DNA from: Alphaproteobacteria bacterium
GTDB lineage: Bacteria > Pseudomonadota > Gammaproteobacteria > Burkholderiales > Burkholderiaceae_C
Length of the DNA: 64,000 bases
NCBI GenBank assembly: GCA_030054175.1
Contig: JASGCM010000002.1
Span: 62,001 to 126,000, forward strand
Reading direction: 5' to 3'
Shown here: piece by piece, positions 1 to 10,165 of the stretch
Position numbering within the stretch: position 1 is the first letter of the stretch
Layout of the letters: each line of letters starts with the position of its first letter
Made by a program: the position numbers and the translations under genes
Notes under the pieces: generated by a model
Database searches by the model: none
The model's input: only the letters and a program-made list of their open reading frames with translations
Told to the model about the DNA's origin: nothing

Positions 1-592
1 TGGTGTCGGCCAAAACCGCTTGGACGGCGGGCCCACCACCACCGAAGGGGACATGCAGTACATCGGCCTTGGAGCGCCGCTTGATGTCTTCCATGACCAA
101 CTGGTTCATCGAACCCAGGCCCGTCGATGCGTAGCTGAATTTACCGGGCTGCTGACGCGCCTCTTCCAGAAAACCTTTGAGGTCGTTGGCTTTGACGCTG
201 GCACTGGCAGCAATGACCAAAGGAAAACGCACTGCCAAAGTGACGCCAGAGAAGTCTTTGAAGGTGTCGTAAGGCAAGTTGGGTTTGGCGATGGGGTTGA
301 TGGCATGCGAGTCAAAACAGACCAGGAGCGTGTTGCCATCGGGTGCCGATTTGGCCACATACTGGGTGCCCACTTGGCTGGCGGCACCCGGCTTGTTATC
401 GACCACGACCGGACGCCCGATGCGAGCCGACAACACCGGCTGCAGAATGCGTGCGGTGATGTCGGTGCTGCCGCCAGGAGGGAAGGTCACGATCAGGCGC
501 ACGCTGTTGTCGGTCTGGGCAGAGGCCCACCAAGGGGTCCCCAAGGCGGCTGCCGAGGCAGCCAATACGGTGCGGCGTTGCAAAGTGTTCAT
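1..592 (-). CDS. Bug-family (TctC-like) tripartite tricarboxylate transporter substrate-binding protein, partial
   Basis: Periplasmic binding protein of the Bug/TctC family, which captures small carboxylates for TTT transporters or acts as an orphan receptor. About 197 codons are visible from ATG 592-590, and the gene runs off the left edge. The N-terminus has a signal peptide with an Arg-Arg pair (QRRTVLAASAAALG) and an Ala-rich cleavage region (WWASAQ). It is followed by family-typical stretches: IVTFPPGGSTDITARIL, GRPVVVDNKPGA and, later, YASTGLGSMNQL. It begins 21 bp after the stop of the ThDP enzyme, so it is the distal gene of that operon. No TctA/TctB membrane genes are visible, so it may be an orphan receptor. 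The family is secure; the ligand is unknown. Confidence 0.9.
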   Translation of the reverse strand, partial: MNTLQRRTVLAASAAALGTPWWASAQTDNSVRLIVTFPPGGSTDITARILQPVLSARIGRPVVVDNKPGAASQVGTQYVAKSAPDGNTLLVCFDSHAINPIAKPNLPYDTFKDFSGVTLAVRFPLVIAASASVKANDLKGFLEEARQQPGKFSYASTGLGSMNQLVMEDIKRRSKADVLHVPFGGGGPAVQAVLADT

Positions 593-613
593 GATTAACT
601 CCTGCGAATTCAA

Positions 614-2305
614 TCAACCCATCCATTGACTGACGGGTGTGGCGGCATCTTGCAATTGTTGCGAAACCACATCAACCAGTGCCGGTCCAGGGTGATTCAG
701 CGCTGCCAGGATGGCTGCATCGAGTTGCGCTGGATCTTCCACCCGCCATGACCGAACACCGAATGCTTCGGCCACCCTGGCATGTTCGGTGCGGCCAAAA
801 TCAACCGAGAAATACCGTTCGTCATAGCCGACCTTTTGACTGGCCTTGATCCAGCCAAAGACGGTGTTCGTAAACACGATCATTTTCAAAGGAACCTGAC
901 GCCTGACGATGGTCTCCAACTCGCCGCAAGTGAAGTTGAAACTGCCATCGCCCATGACTGCAAGCACCGTGCGATCAGGACGGCCAAACCAGGCCCCCAC
1001 GCCAGCCGACATGGCATAACCCAGAGCGCCATGCGCCCGGTTGGTGATGAAGTGCCGGCCCGGTACGGTTGAGTTGTTCAAATAGGCCGACATGTAGGGG
1101 CAGGGTGTCCCAGGGTCTGCGACCACGATGCTATTGGGGGGCAATAATCGGTTGAGGGCGTCAACCACCCGTTCGGGTTTGATGGGGCGATCCAAAGAGG
1201 CGGCCAAGGGGGCGAACTGTGCCCACTTGAGCTGTCGGGCCTGCTCAGCCAGCGCCAAACCGCTGACCACATCGACTCGAGGATGCAATTTGAGTCTGTC
1301 GGCCAAAGCCAGGTTCAAGGCCGCCAAGCTCAGCCGGGCATCACCCACCAAACCGACCTCGGTCTTGTAATTGGCCCCCACGGTGGAGGCGTCGACATCC
1401 AAGTGAATGATAGGCACTTGGCGGCTGGGCACCTTCCAGTGTTCGGTGGCCGTGGATCCCACCCTACAGCCAATGAACATGACCAGATCGGCTTGCGAAA
1501 CCACATCCCGGGTGGCGTTGATACCGCCATTGGAACCCACCACACCGGCATTGTGGGGATGCTGGTCAGCCAGGCACCCCTGACCGCTGACGGTAGTGAC
1601 CAACGCTGCGTCGAGCATGCACACCAATTGGTCCAGCTCTTGGTGGGCACCCGAGATGACGACCCCGCCGCCACAAAAGATGACAGGCGAGCGCGCTTGG
1701 CTGATCAGGGCGGCGGCGCGCTCAATGTCTGCGGGGTCGGCCATGGATCGCAAAGCCGGCGCTTGGTGATGGCCGGGTTGCGCCCAGACATCAGCGGGGT
1801 CAGCCGCATGCTTCTGAATGTCGTAAGGCAGGCCGATGTGGGCCGCACCGGGACGACCTGAGGTGATGGATCGAAACGCCGTGCGCACGGCATGTGGAAT
1901 TTGATCGACCCGGTCGATGACCGTGTTCCAGCAGGTCAAGGGTTTGTAGAGCGCGCGCTGATCGAGTTCAGTCAATGGAAATCGCCCGCGAGAGCCGACT
2001 GAGATATCACTGGTGATGGCCAGCAGCGGCACTGAAGATTCGTTGGCTTCGATGACGCCGGGCAAGATGTAAGTGGCGCCGCCTCCACTGGGCCCTTCGC
2101 ATACCCCGACACGGCCGGTGACACGCGCATAGCCGTCGGCCATGTAGGCGGCGCTGCGTTCGTCGCGTGTCAGGATGTGGTCGATGCCATGATCGAGTCT
2201 CGCGAGCGCGTCATAGTAGGGTAGGCTGGTATCACCGCACAGACCAAAAATGTGTTTTACGCCGTTGAGTTGCAACATGCGCACCAGCGCGTCGGCTCCA
2301 TTCAT
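614..2305 (-). CDS. Thiamine pyrophosphate-dependent enzyme, acetolactate synthase large subunit-like
   Basis: A 563-aa member of the ThDP-binding decarboxylase/ligase superfamily. It has an N-terminal PYR domain with the cofactor-activating Glu49 (in DERSAAYMADGYA), a central domain, and a C-terminal PP domain with the GDG ThDP/Mg motif at about residue 452 ending in FTN near 480. The start was set at ATG 2305 because AAGGAG lies about 9 nt upstream; an upstream extension would overlap the preceding transporter gene. It lies 17 bp after the second chromate-transporter half and before a Bug binding protein. No small regulatory subunit (IlvH) is adjacent, so a catabolic lyase, sulfoacetaldehyde- or oxalyl-type reaction is as likely as acetolactate synthesis. 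The substrate is not determinable here. Confidence 0.85.
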   Translation of the reverse strand: MNGADALVRMLQLNGVKHIFGLCGDTSLPYYDALARLDHGIDHILTRDERSAAYMADGYARVTGRVGVCEGPSGGGATYILPGVIEANESSVPLLAITSDISVGSRGRFPLTELDQRALYKPLTCWNTVIDRVDQIPHAVRTAFRSITSGRPGAAHIGLPYDIQKHAADPADVWAQPGHHQAPALRSMADPADIERAAALISQARSPVIFCGGGVVISGAHQELDQLVCMLDAALVTTVSGQGCLADQHPHNAGVVGSNGGINATRDVVSQADLVMFIGCRVGSTATEHWKVPSRQVPIIHLDVDASTVGANYKTEVGLVGDARLSLAALNLALADRLKLHPRVDVVSGLALAEQARQLKWAQFAPLAASLDRPIKPERVVDALNRLLPPNSIVVADPGTPCPYMSAYLNNSTVPGRHFITNRAHGALGYAMSAGVGAWFGRPDRTVLAVMGDGSFNFTCGELETIVRRQVPLKMIVFTNTVFGWIKASQKVGYDERYFSVDFGRTEHARVAEAFGVRSWRVEDPAQLDAAILAALNHPGPALVDVVSQQLQDAATPVSQWMG

Positions 2306-2322
2306 TCCCACTCTCTCCTTGA

Positions 2323-2907
2323 TTAAACCCATCCCAATAGGCCCAGTGCGGCGCCCATGGCCAAAAGCCACAACAAATGCACCCGGGTGCGCAACACCAT
2401 CCAAACAGTACCAGTCATCAACAGCCAAAGACCCCAGTCTTGGGGCAGGTCATCGTGCCGGGCTTGCATGAGCCACCCGGTGGAGGTCATGAGCCCAATC
2501 ACGATGGGGGCCATGCCTGATTTGAAGGCCCGAACGCCCAACCGTTCGCGTTCACGATGCAGCCACTGGGTGATGTTGTAGGTCAAGAAAGAAGAGGGCA
2601 ACAGGACGCAGGCCAGGCAAGCCAGAGCAAACAGCAAAGACGCCCCGACAGCCGCCCATCCGGCACCTAAACCGCCTTGTGCGTGCAAGGCCATGTTCCA
2701 GCCCATCAAGGCGACGAACATCACGTTGGGACCCGGAGCGATCTGGCCCAGCGCCACCGAGTTGACGAACTGATCGTCGCTGAGATATTGGTGCTCTTCA
2801 ACCAGAAAACGATGCATCTCGGGCAAGGCCGATATGGCTCCGCCGACCGCCATGAGTGACACGCCACAAAAATGCAAGCAAATCGGCCAGATCTCGGACC
2901 AACTCAT
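2323..2907 (-). CDS. Chromate transporter family protein (ChrA half, second)
   Basis: A 194-aa hydrophobic protein of the CHR family, single-domain type. It shows the family signature: a GGA-IS start to the first helix (SLMAVGGAISALPEM), the QIAPGPN motif near residues 54-60, and several membrane spans ending in a Leu-rich tail. Short ChrA proteins usually work as pairs of opposite topology, and this one overlaps its partner by ATGA (2904-2907). The start at 2907 makes that overlap; the reading frame extends upstream but into the partner. CHR proteins export chromate, but many genomic copies have unproven substrates. The surrounding SDR, ThDP enzyme and Bug protein suggest another anion, possibly an organic or sulfur acid; that is inference. 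Confidence 0.88.
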   Translation of the reverse strand: MSWSEIWPICLHFCGVSLMAVGGAISALPEMHRFLVEEHQYLSDDQFVNSVALGQIAPGPNVMFVALMGWNMALHAQGGLGAGWAAVGASLLFALACLACVLLPSSFLTYNITQWLHRERERLGVRAFKSGMAPIVIGLMTSTGWLMQARHDDLPQDWGLWLLMTGTVWMVLRTRVHLLWLLAMGAALGLLGWV

Positions 2908-3488
2908 GGGCGCCCCGCTGACTCGATGCGGCGCAACTGTCGGGCAGCCCATGCACAAGACAACCCGCCCAAACCCAGCAACACCCAAATCAGGGGCATG
3001 CGCAACAGGGCCACGCAGACGAAAGAAAGCCCGGCCCAAGCCAGACCCAAACCAAATCCCAAGGGGTTGCTGCGCAATGCCGGCAACAACTTCAACCCGG
3101 TGGCGATCACCATGCCCGCCACCACGGCACCCATGCCTCGCAATGCTGCCTGCGCCGCCCGAGTGTGGGCCACCGAATCGTAAAAGGCAGCCAAAGAAAG
3201 AGCCAAGGCCCCGGGGACCAAGAGCAAGCCTGCCAGGGAAGCCAAGGCGCCACGCAGGCCGAACTCCCGGGAACCGATCATGATGGACAGGTTGATCACA
3301 TTGGGACCCGGCAGGGCTTGCGCGACTGACCAGTCTTCGATGAATTGTTCACGCGTCAACCATTGTTGCTTATCGACCAGTTCACGCTGCACCACCGCCA
3401 ACACGCCGCCAAAGCCTTGCAAGGCCATCCACATGAACGAGAGGAATAAGTCGCGGCAAGAACGGGGCCGGGATGGCGCGGAGGTCAT
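2904..3488 (-). CDS. Chromate transporter family protein (ChrA half, first)
   Basis: A 194-aa half-size CHR transporter and partner of the following gene. It carries the [18 protein letters not shown] segment and the ALPGPN motif (about residues 58-63) that define the CHR domain, followed by four or more hydrophobic stretches and a short charged tail. It overlaps the SDR stop upstream by ATGA (3485-3488) and the next gene by ATGA, indicating translational coupling of SDR, ChrA and ChrA. Two adjacent non-identical halves are the usual arrangement of the short-chain CHR subfamily, so neither copy is truncated. Substrate unproven. Confidence 0.88.
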   Translation of the reverse strand: MTSAPSRPRSCRDLFLSFMWMALQGFGGVLAVVQRELVDKQQWLTREQFIEDWSVAQALPGPNVINLSIMIGSREFGLRGALASLAGLLLVPGALALSLAAFYDSVAHTRAAQAALRGMGAVVAGMVIATGLKLLPALRSNPLGFGLGLAWAGLSFVCVALLRMPLIWVLLGLGGLSCAWAARQLRRIESAGRP

Positions 3489-4234
3489 ACGGTCATGCCA
3501 CCCGAGACTTCCAACACCGCGCCATTGATATAGCCGGCCTCATCGCTGGCCAAAAAAGCGTAAACATTGGCAATGTCCTCGGGTTGACCCAGTCGCCTCA
3601 GAGGAACTCGTTCAGTCATCCCGGCAATCACTTTGTCAGGCATGCTGTCCAAAATGGGGGTTTGAACGAAACCCGGGGCGACTGCATTGACTCGGACGCC
3701 TTTGGGGCCCAATTCACGGCTCCACGTTTTGGTGAAACCAATGACGCCAAATTTGGTGGCAGCATAGTTGGTTTGACCAAAGTTGCCGTAAATGCCCACC
3801 ACCGAAGAGGCATTCAGGATGACGCCTGCGCCTTGAGCGACCATGGTTTCACTGACGGCTTGAGCACAATGAAAGACGCCTCGAAGATTGACGTCGATGA
3901 CCTGGTCAAACTGCTCCAAGGTCATTTTTTGCAAGCGTGCGTCTTGAGTGATCCCCGCGTTGTTGACCAACACATCGATGCGGCCCCACTCGCTCAATAC
4001 CCTCTGAACCATGGCGTCGACCATGTCGCGCTGGGTCACGTCAACCACCAGCCCCAGGGCCTGCCCCCCGAGTTGACGGCATTGCTCAGCGGCAGCATCG
4101 ACATGCTGTTGCCTGATGTCGCATGCAACCAACGTGGCGCCTTCACGGACAAATTTGAGCGCGGTGGCCAGACCGATTCCCTGGCCCGCGCCAGTGATGA
4201 TCGCAACCTTGCCCGCCAGCCTGGGGGTACTCAT
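3485..4234 (-). CDS. Short-chain dehydrogenase/reductase, FabG-like
   Basis: A 249-aa classical SDR. The Rossmann motif TGAGQGIG is at residues 14-21, the NNAG motif at 91-94, structural Asn115 in DVNLRGVF, and the catalytic Ser144/Tyr157/Lys161 set (NASSVVG, YAATK) is complete. The protein resembles acetoacetyl-CoA/3-oxoacyl-ACP reductases (FabG/PhaB). It is the first gene of a minus-strand operon running through two CHR genes, the ThDP enzyme and the Bug receptor. No acyl carrier or fab genes surround it, so a role in oxidising or reducing a small hydroxy/keto substrate in that operon is more likely than fatty-acid synthesis. Substrate unknown. Confidence 0.87.
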   Translation of the reverse strand: MSTPRLAGKVAIITGAGQGIGLATALKFVREGATLVACDIRQQHVDAAAEQCRQLGGQALGLVVDVTQRDMVDAMVQRVLSEWGRIDVLVNNAGITQDARLQKMTLEQFDQVIDVNLRGVFHCAQAVSETMVAQGAGVILNASSVVGIYGNFGQTNYAATKFGVIGFTKTWSRELGPKGVRVNAVAPGFVQTPILDSMPDKVIAGMTERVPLRRLGQPEDIANVYAFLASDEAGYINGAVLEVSGGMTV

Positions 4235-4338
4235 GCTAAGAATCCTTGTTTGTGGTTAGGGGCAGGGAACTGCCCAAAAGCAACCATCATATCGAGCCAG
4301 ACTGAGGCAGTCTGTCACCGAAAAAACCAGTATAGTCA

Positions 4339-4358
4339 TTTCATGATTTCTCATGAAA
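4339..4358. promoter_or_regulatory. Perfect 8-bp inverted repeat in the murI/SDR divergent region
   Basis: TTTCATGA and TCATGAAA are separated by TTTC, a perfect 8+8 inverted repeat. It lies about 35 bp before the murI start and about 105 bp upstream of the divergent SDR operon. It could be a repressor operator or an mRNA hairpin in the murI leader. No regulator gene is adjacent, so the binding protein is unknown. Confidence 0.4.
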
Positions 4359-4392
4359 GCGGGGCCCTTGGGTCTAGCCCCAGTGCAGCGCC

Positions 4393-5184
4393 ATGATGGC
4401 GGACTTACAAGGCGCCATTGGCGTTTTTGATTCGGGTGTGGGCGGCCTGTCGGTGCTGCGGGCCATACGCCAAGCGTTGCCCCACGAACACTTGGTTTAC
4501 GTGGCCGACTCAGGTCATGCACCCTATGGCCATAAATCTGCCTCGTAAATCGTCGAGCGCACTTTGAACATGGGTCGGTGGTTGGCGCAGCGTGGCGTTC
4601 GCGCCATCACCGTGGCTTGTAATACAGCCACGGTCGCGGCCGTGCAAGAGCTGTGTCACATCGCCCATGTCCCGGTGGTTGCGATTGAGCCAGCCATCAA
4701 GCCTGCTGCTGCGTTGACCCGGACCGGCGTGGTCGGTGTGTTGGCCACCCAGCACACCATCCAAAGTGAGAGTGTCGCCCGCTTGGTGGCGCTTCATGGT
4801 CAAAGGCTGCGGTTTGTCTTGCAAGCCTGTCCGGGTTGGGTCGAGCAAGTCGAACAAGGTGATTTGACATCAGAAACCACCCATCGGCTGGTGCGTCAAC
4901 ACACCCGCCCCTTGGTCCATGCTGGAGCCGATGTCTGGGTCTTGGGCTGCACGCACTACCCCTATTTGATGGACGTACTGCGAAGCGTATCCTCCCCAGA
5001 TGTGCAATGGCTCGACCCGGCACAAGCCGTGGCCCGCGAGTTGGTTCGGCGACTGCCTGCGACATCCCTGTCCTGCGGGGTGGGGTCAACCCGTTTTTTC
5101 ACGACCGGGTCGGTACCGGATGCGTGTCGGGTCATGTCCTTGCTTTGGGGCAAACCTGTCCAGGCCCTTCCCATCGCTGCTTAG
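4393..5184 (+). pseudogene. murI: Glutamate racemase interrupted by a single in-frame TAA
   Basis: MurI makes D-glutamate for peptidoglycan. The frame opens at ATG 4393 (or ATG 4396) with the family start [12 protein letters not shown] and reaches the PYGHKS loop. It then hits TAA at 4546-4548 (codon 52) and continues in the same frame with IVERTL to the normal C-terminus at 5184. There is no frameshift: the residues on both sides align with MurI without a gap. Both catalytic cysteines remain after the stop (ACNTAT and GCTHYP), but the N-terminal Asp/Ser region lies before it. A downstream ATG at 4564 could restart a 206-aa fragment lacking the FDSGVGG loop. MurI is normally essential, so a sequencing error, readthrough or a second racemase must be considered. 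Confidence 0.85.
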
Positions 5185-5289
5185 ACCCCAGTCTCATGAG
5201 CTGGGTTGGGCCGTGTGCGGCCCTGCCACACATCGGGTCATCGGCGTCAACCCGTGCGTCACCCTGCTGCAAGCCCTACACTTGAGGGT

Positions 5290-7578
<2,289 letters not shown>

Positions 7579-7587
7579 CCGGCCCAA

Positions 7588-8414
7588 TCAAGGCAGGTCA
7601 GCGAGTTCCTGCGCCAGGTATGGCGCAAAAAAGCGGGCTGAACCCAAGGTGGCATGCCCCTGGGTTTGATCGTCTCGAGGCACCCAGACCACCCGCCCAC
7701 GCTTGACGCGCTGCATCGCTTGTTCCAAGAAACCCAGTTCGGGGGGATTGCGCTCGTCGTCTTGGTTGTTGATGGCCAACACACGCGCCCGGATGCGCTC
7801 TAACCCTGTGCTGGCGTCATAATCGCTCGATGCCTCGTACTGGTACAGGGCATCGTTGGCATCGACGCTTGGGGCCATGCCAAGCCGATGGTTCAACCAG
7901 GCATCAGCGGCCTCTCGGGTGCCACCCAGCCTTTGCAAACCCAGCGTCCCGCCACTGGTAGCCACCGCATAAAAGGTCAACGCCGCATGCGTCGATGCCA
8001 GTGGTGGCGTGTAATCGCCCAGTTTCCACAGTGGATCGTTTCGGATGGTGTCGATCACCAAGCGGCGCATCATCCAATTGCGACCCGACATGGGCGTGGG
8101 CATGCAAGCCATGGGCACGGCCAAATCCATGAGTTCCGGATGCTGCTGCGCCCACAGCCCAGGGCGTCGGGCACGATGACCCGATGTCGGTGCAAGTCCA
8201 GGACTTGGCCAGATTTGAATAAGGCGTCTTGCCACTCGGGCGTGACCAAGCCAGTCGCCGAGCCGTTGGTGCCATGCAGCAGCAGCACGGGCTGCCCCTC
8301 AGGATTTCCCCAGATGGCGCAATGCATGCGCAACTCGCTCAGGACCTGCCCCGTGTGAAACGTGAAATCTCTCAGAATGTGGGTTTGTTGCTCGGGTACC
8401 CTATTGAAAAGCCT
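7588..8414 (-). pseudogene. Alpha/beta hydrolase (homoserine acetyltransferase-like), internal deletion, frameshift and lost start
   Basis: Two frames carry one broken MetX-like alpha/beta hydrolase. The N-terminal part (8414 to about 8170) reads THILRDFTFHTGQVLSELRM, then VLLLHGTNGSATG and VIVPDALGCGRSS. The C-terminal part (7588 to about 8190, another frame) resumes with QQHPELMDLAVPMACMPTPMSGRNW and continues to the end. Compared with the family, roughly 50 residues are missing at the junction, including the segment with the nucleophile elbow (GTSMGCMHA in relatives). A simple frameshift therefore cannot explain it. No ATG/GTG start precedes the N-terminal part; its frame is closed by a stop inside the adjoining inverted-repeat element. 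The gene cannot make an active hydrolase. Confidence 0.85.
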
Positions 8415-8583
8415 CTAGGGAATCTCTGCAAAACCCCATGCGTCGTTTCATCCCAAACTCGGGTGCCCTGCTTCGTTGGATCTCTTGCAGGTATCTACGG
8501 ATATCTGCGGCGAAATCCGCCTTGCATGGCATCCCGATTTTGGGCGAAACTTGCACGCAGCGAGTTTTGCAGAGCTTCCCTGG
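8415..8583. mobile_element. MITE-like non-autonomous element with about 55-bp imperfect terminal inverted repeats
   Basis: The left end AGGGAATCTCTGCAAAAC (8417 on) and the right end read on the other strand, AGGGAAGCTCTGCAAAAC (from 8581), match at 17 of 18 positions. Imperfect matching continues inward for about 55 bp on each side (TTTCATCCCAAACTCGGG against TTTCGCCCAAAATCGGG). The 169-bp unit has no transposase and its centre has smaller hairpins (for example GGCGAAATCCGCC). It abuts the 5' end of the decayed hydrolase and sits 12 bp before the aminotransferase start. I could not define a target-site duplication or assign an IS family. Confidence 0.65.
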
Positions 8584-8595
8584 CGAAATTGTCCC

Positions 8596-9765
8596 ATGAA
8601 ACCATTGCGTCCTCAAATTGCCCAACTCCAGCCCTCACTGATTCGCGAGGTGGCCAATGCGGGCATTGGCAGAAGCGACGTGTTGGCCTTTTGGTTTGGT
8701 GAGTCCGATGAGATATCTCCCATCAAGGTGCGTCAAGCGGCCATCGACTCACTGCAGGCTGGCGAGACTTTTTATGCCCACAATCTGGGACTCCCTCCCT
8801 TGAGAGAAGCCGTTGCCCGCTACACCCAAGATCAGCACGGTCAGACTTGCGGCGTCACGGCACAGCGGATCGCAGTGACTTCTGGCGGGGTGAGCGCGCT
8901 GATGCTGGCCATGCAAGCGATTTTGGGGGTCGGTGACGAATGTCTGGTGGTGACACCGATCTGGCCCAACCTGTTGGCGCAGCCGCAAATCCTGGGGGCA
9001 CGCGTTCGCACCCACAGCCTGCGTCCGTTCAACGGTTTGTGGCAACTTGACTTGAAGGCCCTGCTGGCCGACATCACCCCCGAAACGCGGCTGTTGGTCT
9101 TGAACGCTCCAAACAATCCCACTGGCTGGCATCTGACGCATGACGAGCAGCTGGCCATTTTGTCGCGTTGCCGCGAAACAGGCACCTGGATTTTGGCCGA
9201 CGAGGTCTACGAGCGCCTCTATTACGGGGGGACGCGCTGCGCCCCTTCATTTTTAGACCTGACTCGGCCCGACGATGCGGTGATGGTGGCGCACAGTTTT
9301 TCCAAAAGCTTTCTGATGACCGGATGGCGATTGGGTTGGTTGGTGGTGCCCGAATCAATGCTGGATGCCATGGGAAAATTGATCGAATTCAAAACCTCTT
9401 GCGCCCCCGTTTTCGTGCAACGTGCCGCCATGGCGGCCTTGGCCCGACAAGACGAGATCACCCCGCCCTTGGTGCGGCACTTGCAAAACTGTCGTGATAC
9501 TTTGGTGCCTTTGTTGCAAGCCATCGAAGGGGTCGAGGCCGCATCCGCCGCCGCAGGCATGTATGTGTTTTTCCGCTTGCCCGGCCATGAGGATGGTTTA
9601 CTCACCGCCAAGCGACTGGTGTCCGAGGCCGGTTTGGGACTGGCCCCCGGCGAGGCCTTCGGCCCCGAAGCGGCAGGCTGGTTGCGTTGGTGCTTCGCTT
9701 CGCGAGACTTGAGTCGGTTGCATGAGGGTGCCAAACGCCTGCAAAGCTGGCTTCGCGGGGCCTGA
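8596..9765 (+). CDS. PLP-dependent aminotransferase, fold type I (class I/II)
   Basis: A 389-aa aminotransferase of the AspC/ArAT-like group. The PLP-binding set is visible: NAPNNPTGW near residue 172, Asp202 in ILADEVYERLYY, Lys237 in HSFSKSFLMTGWRLGW (the Schiff-base lysine), and a C-terminal Arg-rich end (RWCFASRDLSRL). The start at ATG 8596 is preferred because the upstream in-frame extension lies in the inverted-repeat element. That element has therefore become this gene's immediate upstream region and may affect its expression. The amino-donor specificity cannot be read from the sequence. The gene faces the VOC gene tail to tail. Confidence 0.9.
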   Translation: MKPLRPQIAQLQPSLIREVANAGIGRSDVLAFWFGESDEISPIKVRQAAIDSLQAGETFYAHNLGLPPLREAVARYTQDQHGQTCGVTAQRIAVTSGGVSALMLAMQAILGVGDECLVVTPIWPNLLAQPQILGARVRTHSLRPFNGLWQLDLKALLADITPETRLLVLNAPNNPTGWHLTHDEQLAILSRCRETGTWILADEVYERLYYGGTRCAPSFLDLTRPDDAVMVAHSFSKSFLMTGWRLGWLVVPESMLDAMGKLIEFKTSCAPVFVQRAAMAALARQDEITPPLVRHLQNCRDTLVPLLQAIEGVEAASAAAGMYVFFRLPGHEDGLLTAKRLVSEAGLGLAPGEAFGPEAAGWLRWCFASRDLSRLHEGAKRLQSWLRGA

Positions 9766-9776
9766 TTTTTCAGGCC
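9759..9776. terminator. Hairpin between convergent genes
   Basis: GGCCTGA-TTTT-TCAGGCC is a perfect 7-bp stem spanning the stops of the aminotransferase (plus) and the VOC protein (minus). It could serve as a bidirectional terminator, but there is no U-tract after either arm, so the call is tentative. Confidence 0.35.
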
Positions 9777-10162
9777 AGTTCTGAAATTTCGATCAGATTC
9801 AGATCGGGATCCCGGACATAAACCGAACGGATTTTTTGTGTCGCTCCGGTGCGCATCACCGGCCCCTCGATGATGGGCCAACGCTCGCGCTCCAAATGGG
9901 CGACGACCTCGCTCAGTGGCCGATCTGCCAGAAAACACAAATCGAGCGCACCGGGCACCGGCAGGTGCGCTTTCGGGTCGTGCTCACGTCCCTTGACATG
10001 CAGATTGATTTTTTGTGCCCCGAAGCGAAAGGCCTTGCGTTCGACCGGCGGCGTGCCCCCCACAAAGGTTTCCAAACGCATGCCCATAATGCGGGTGTAG
10101 AAGTCCACGCAAGCGACTTCATCGGTGGTGGTCAAGACCAGGTGGTCCAAGTGATCAATCAT
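9770..10162 (-). CDS. VOC family protein (glyoxalase/bleomycin-resistance fold)
   Basis: A 130-aa single VOC-fold protein. Typical features are the first metal-ligand strand IDHLDHLVLTT (His near residue 7), the segment FYTRIMGMRLETF, KINLHVKG in the middle, and the C-terminal strand VYVRDPDLNLIEISE, with Glu127 as the usual last metal ligand. Relatives are called virulence or VOC proteins and include dioxygenases, isomerases and resistance proteins; the reaction here is unknown. It begins 3 bp after the CaiB-type gene stops, so the two are probably co-transcribed. Confidence 0.88.
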   Translation of the reverse strand: MIDHLDHLVLTTTDEVACVDFYTRIMGMRLETFVGGTPPVERKAFRFGAQKINLHVKGREHDPKAHLPVPGALDLCFLADRPLSEVVAHLERERWPIIEGPVMRTGATQKIRSVYVRDPDLNLIEISELA

Positions 10163-10165
10163 GTC

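Noticed and set aside
4393-5184. Stop-codon reassignment as an explanation for the in-frame stops in murI and livK
   Set aside because: The two internal stops differ (TAA and TGA), and both codons end many other genes in the window normally.
7579-7602. CTGACC...GGTCAG pairing after ygiQ as a terminator
   Set aside because: The 6-bp arms are separated by about 15 nt and there is no T-run; too weak to call.
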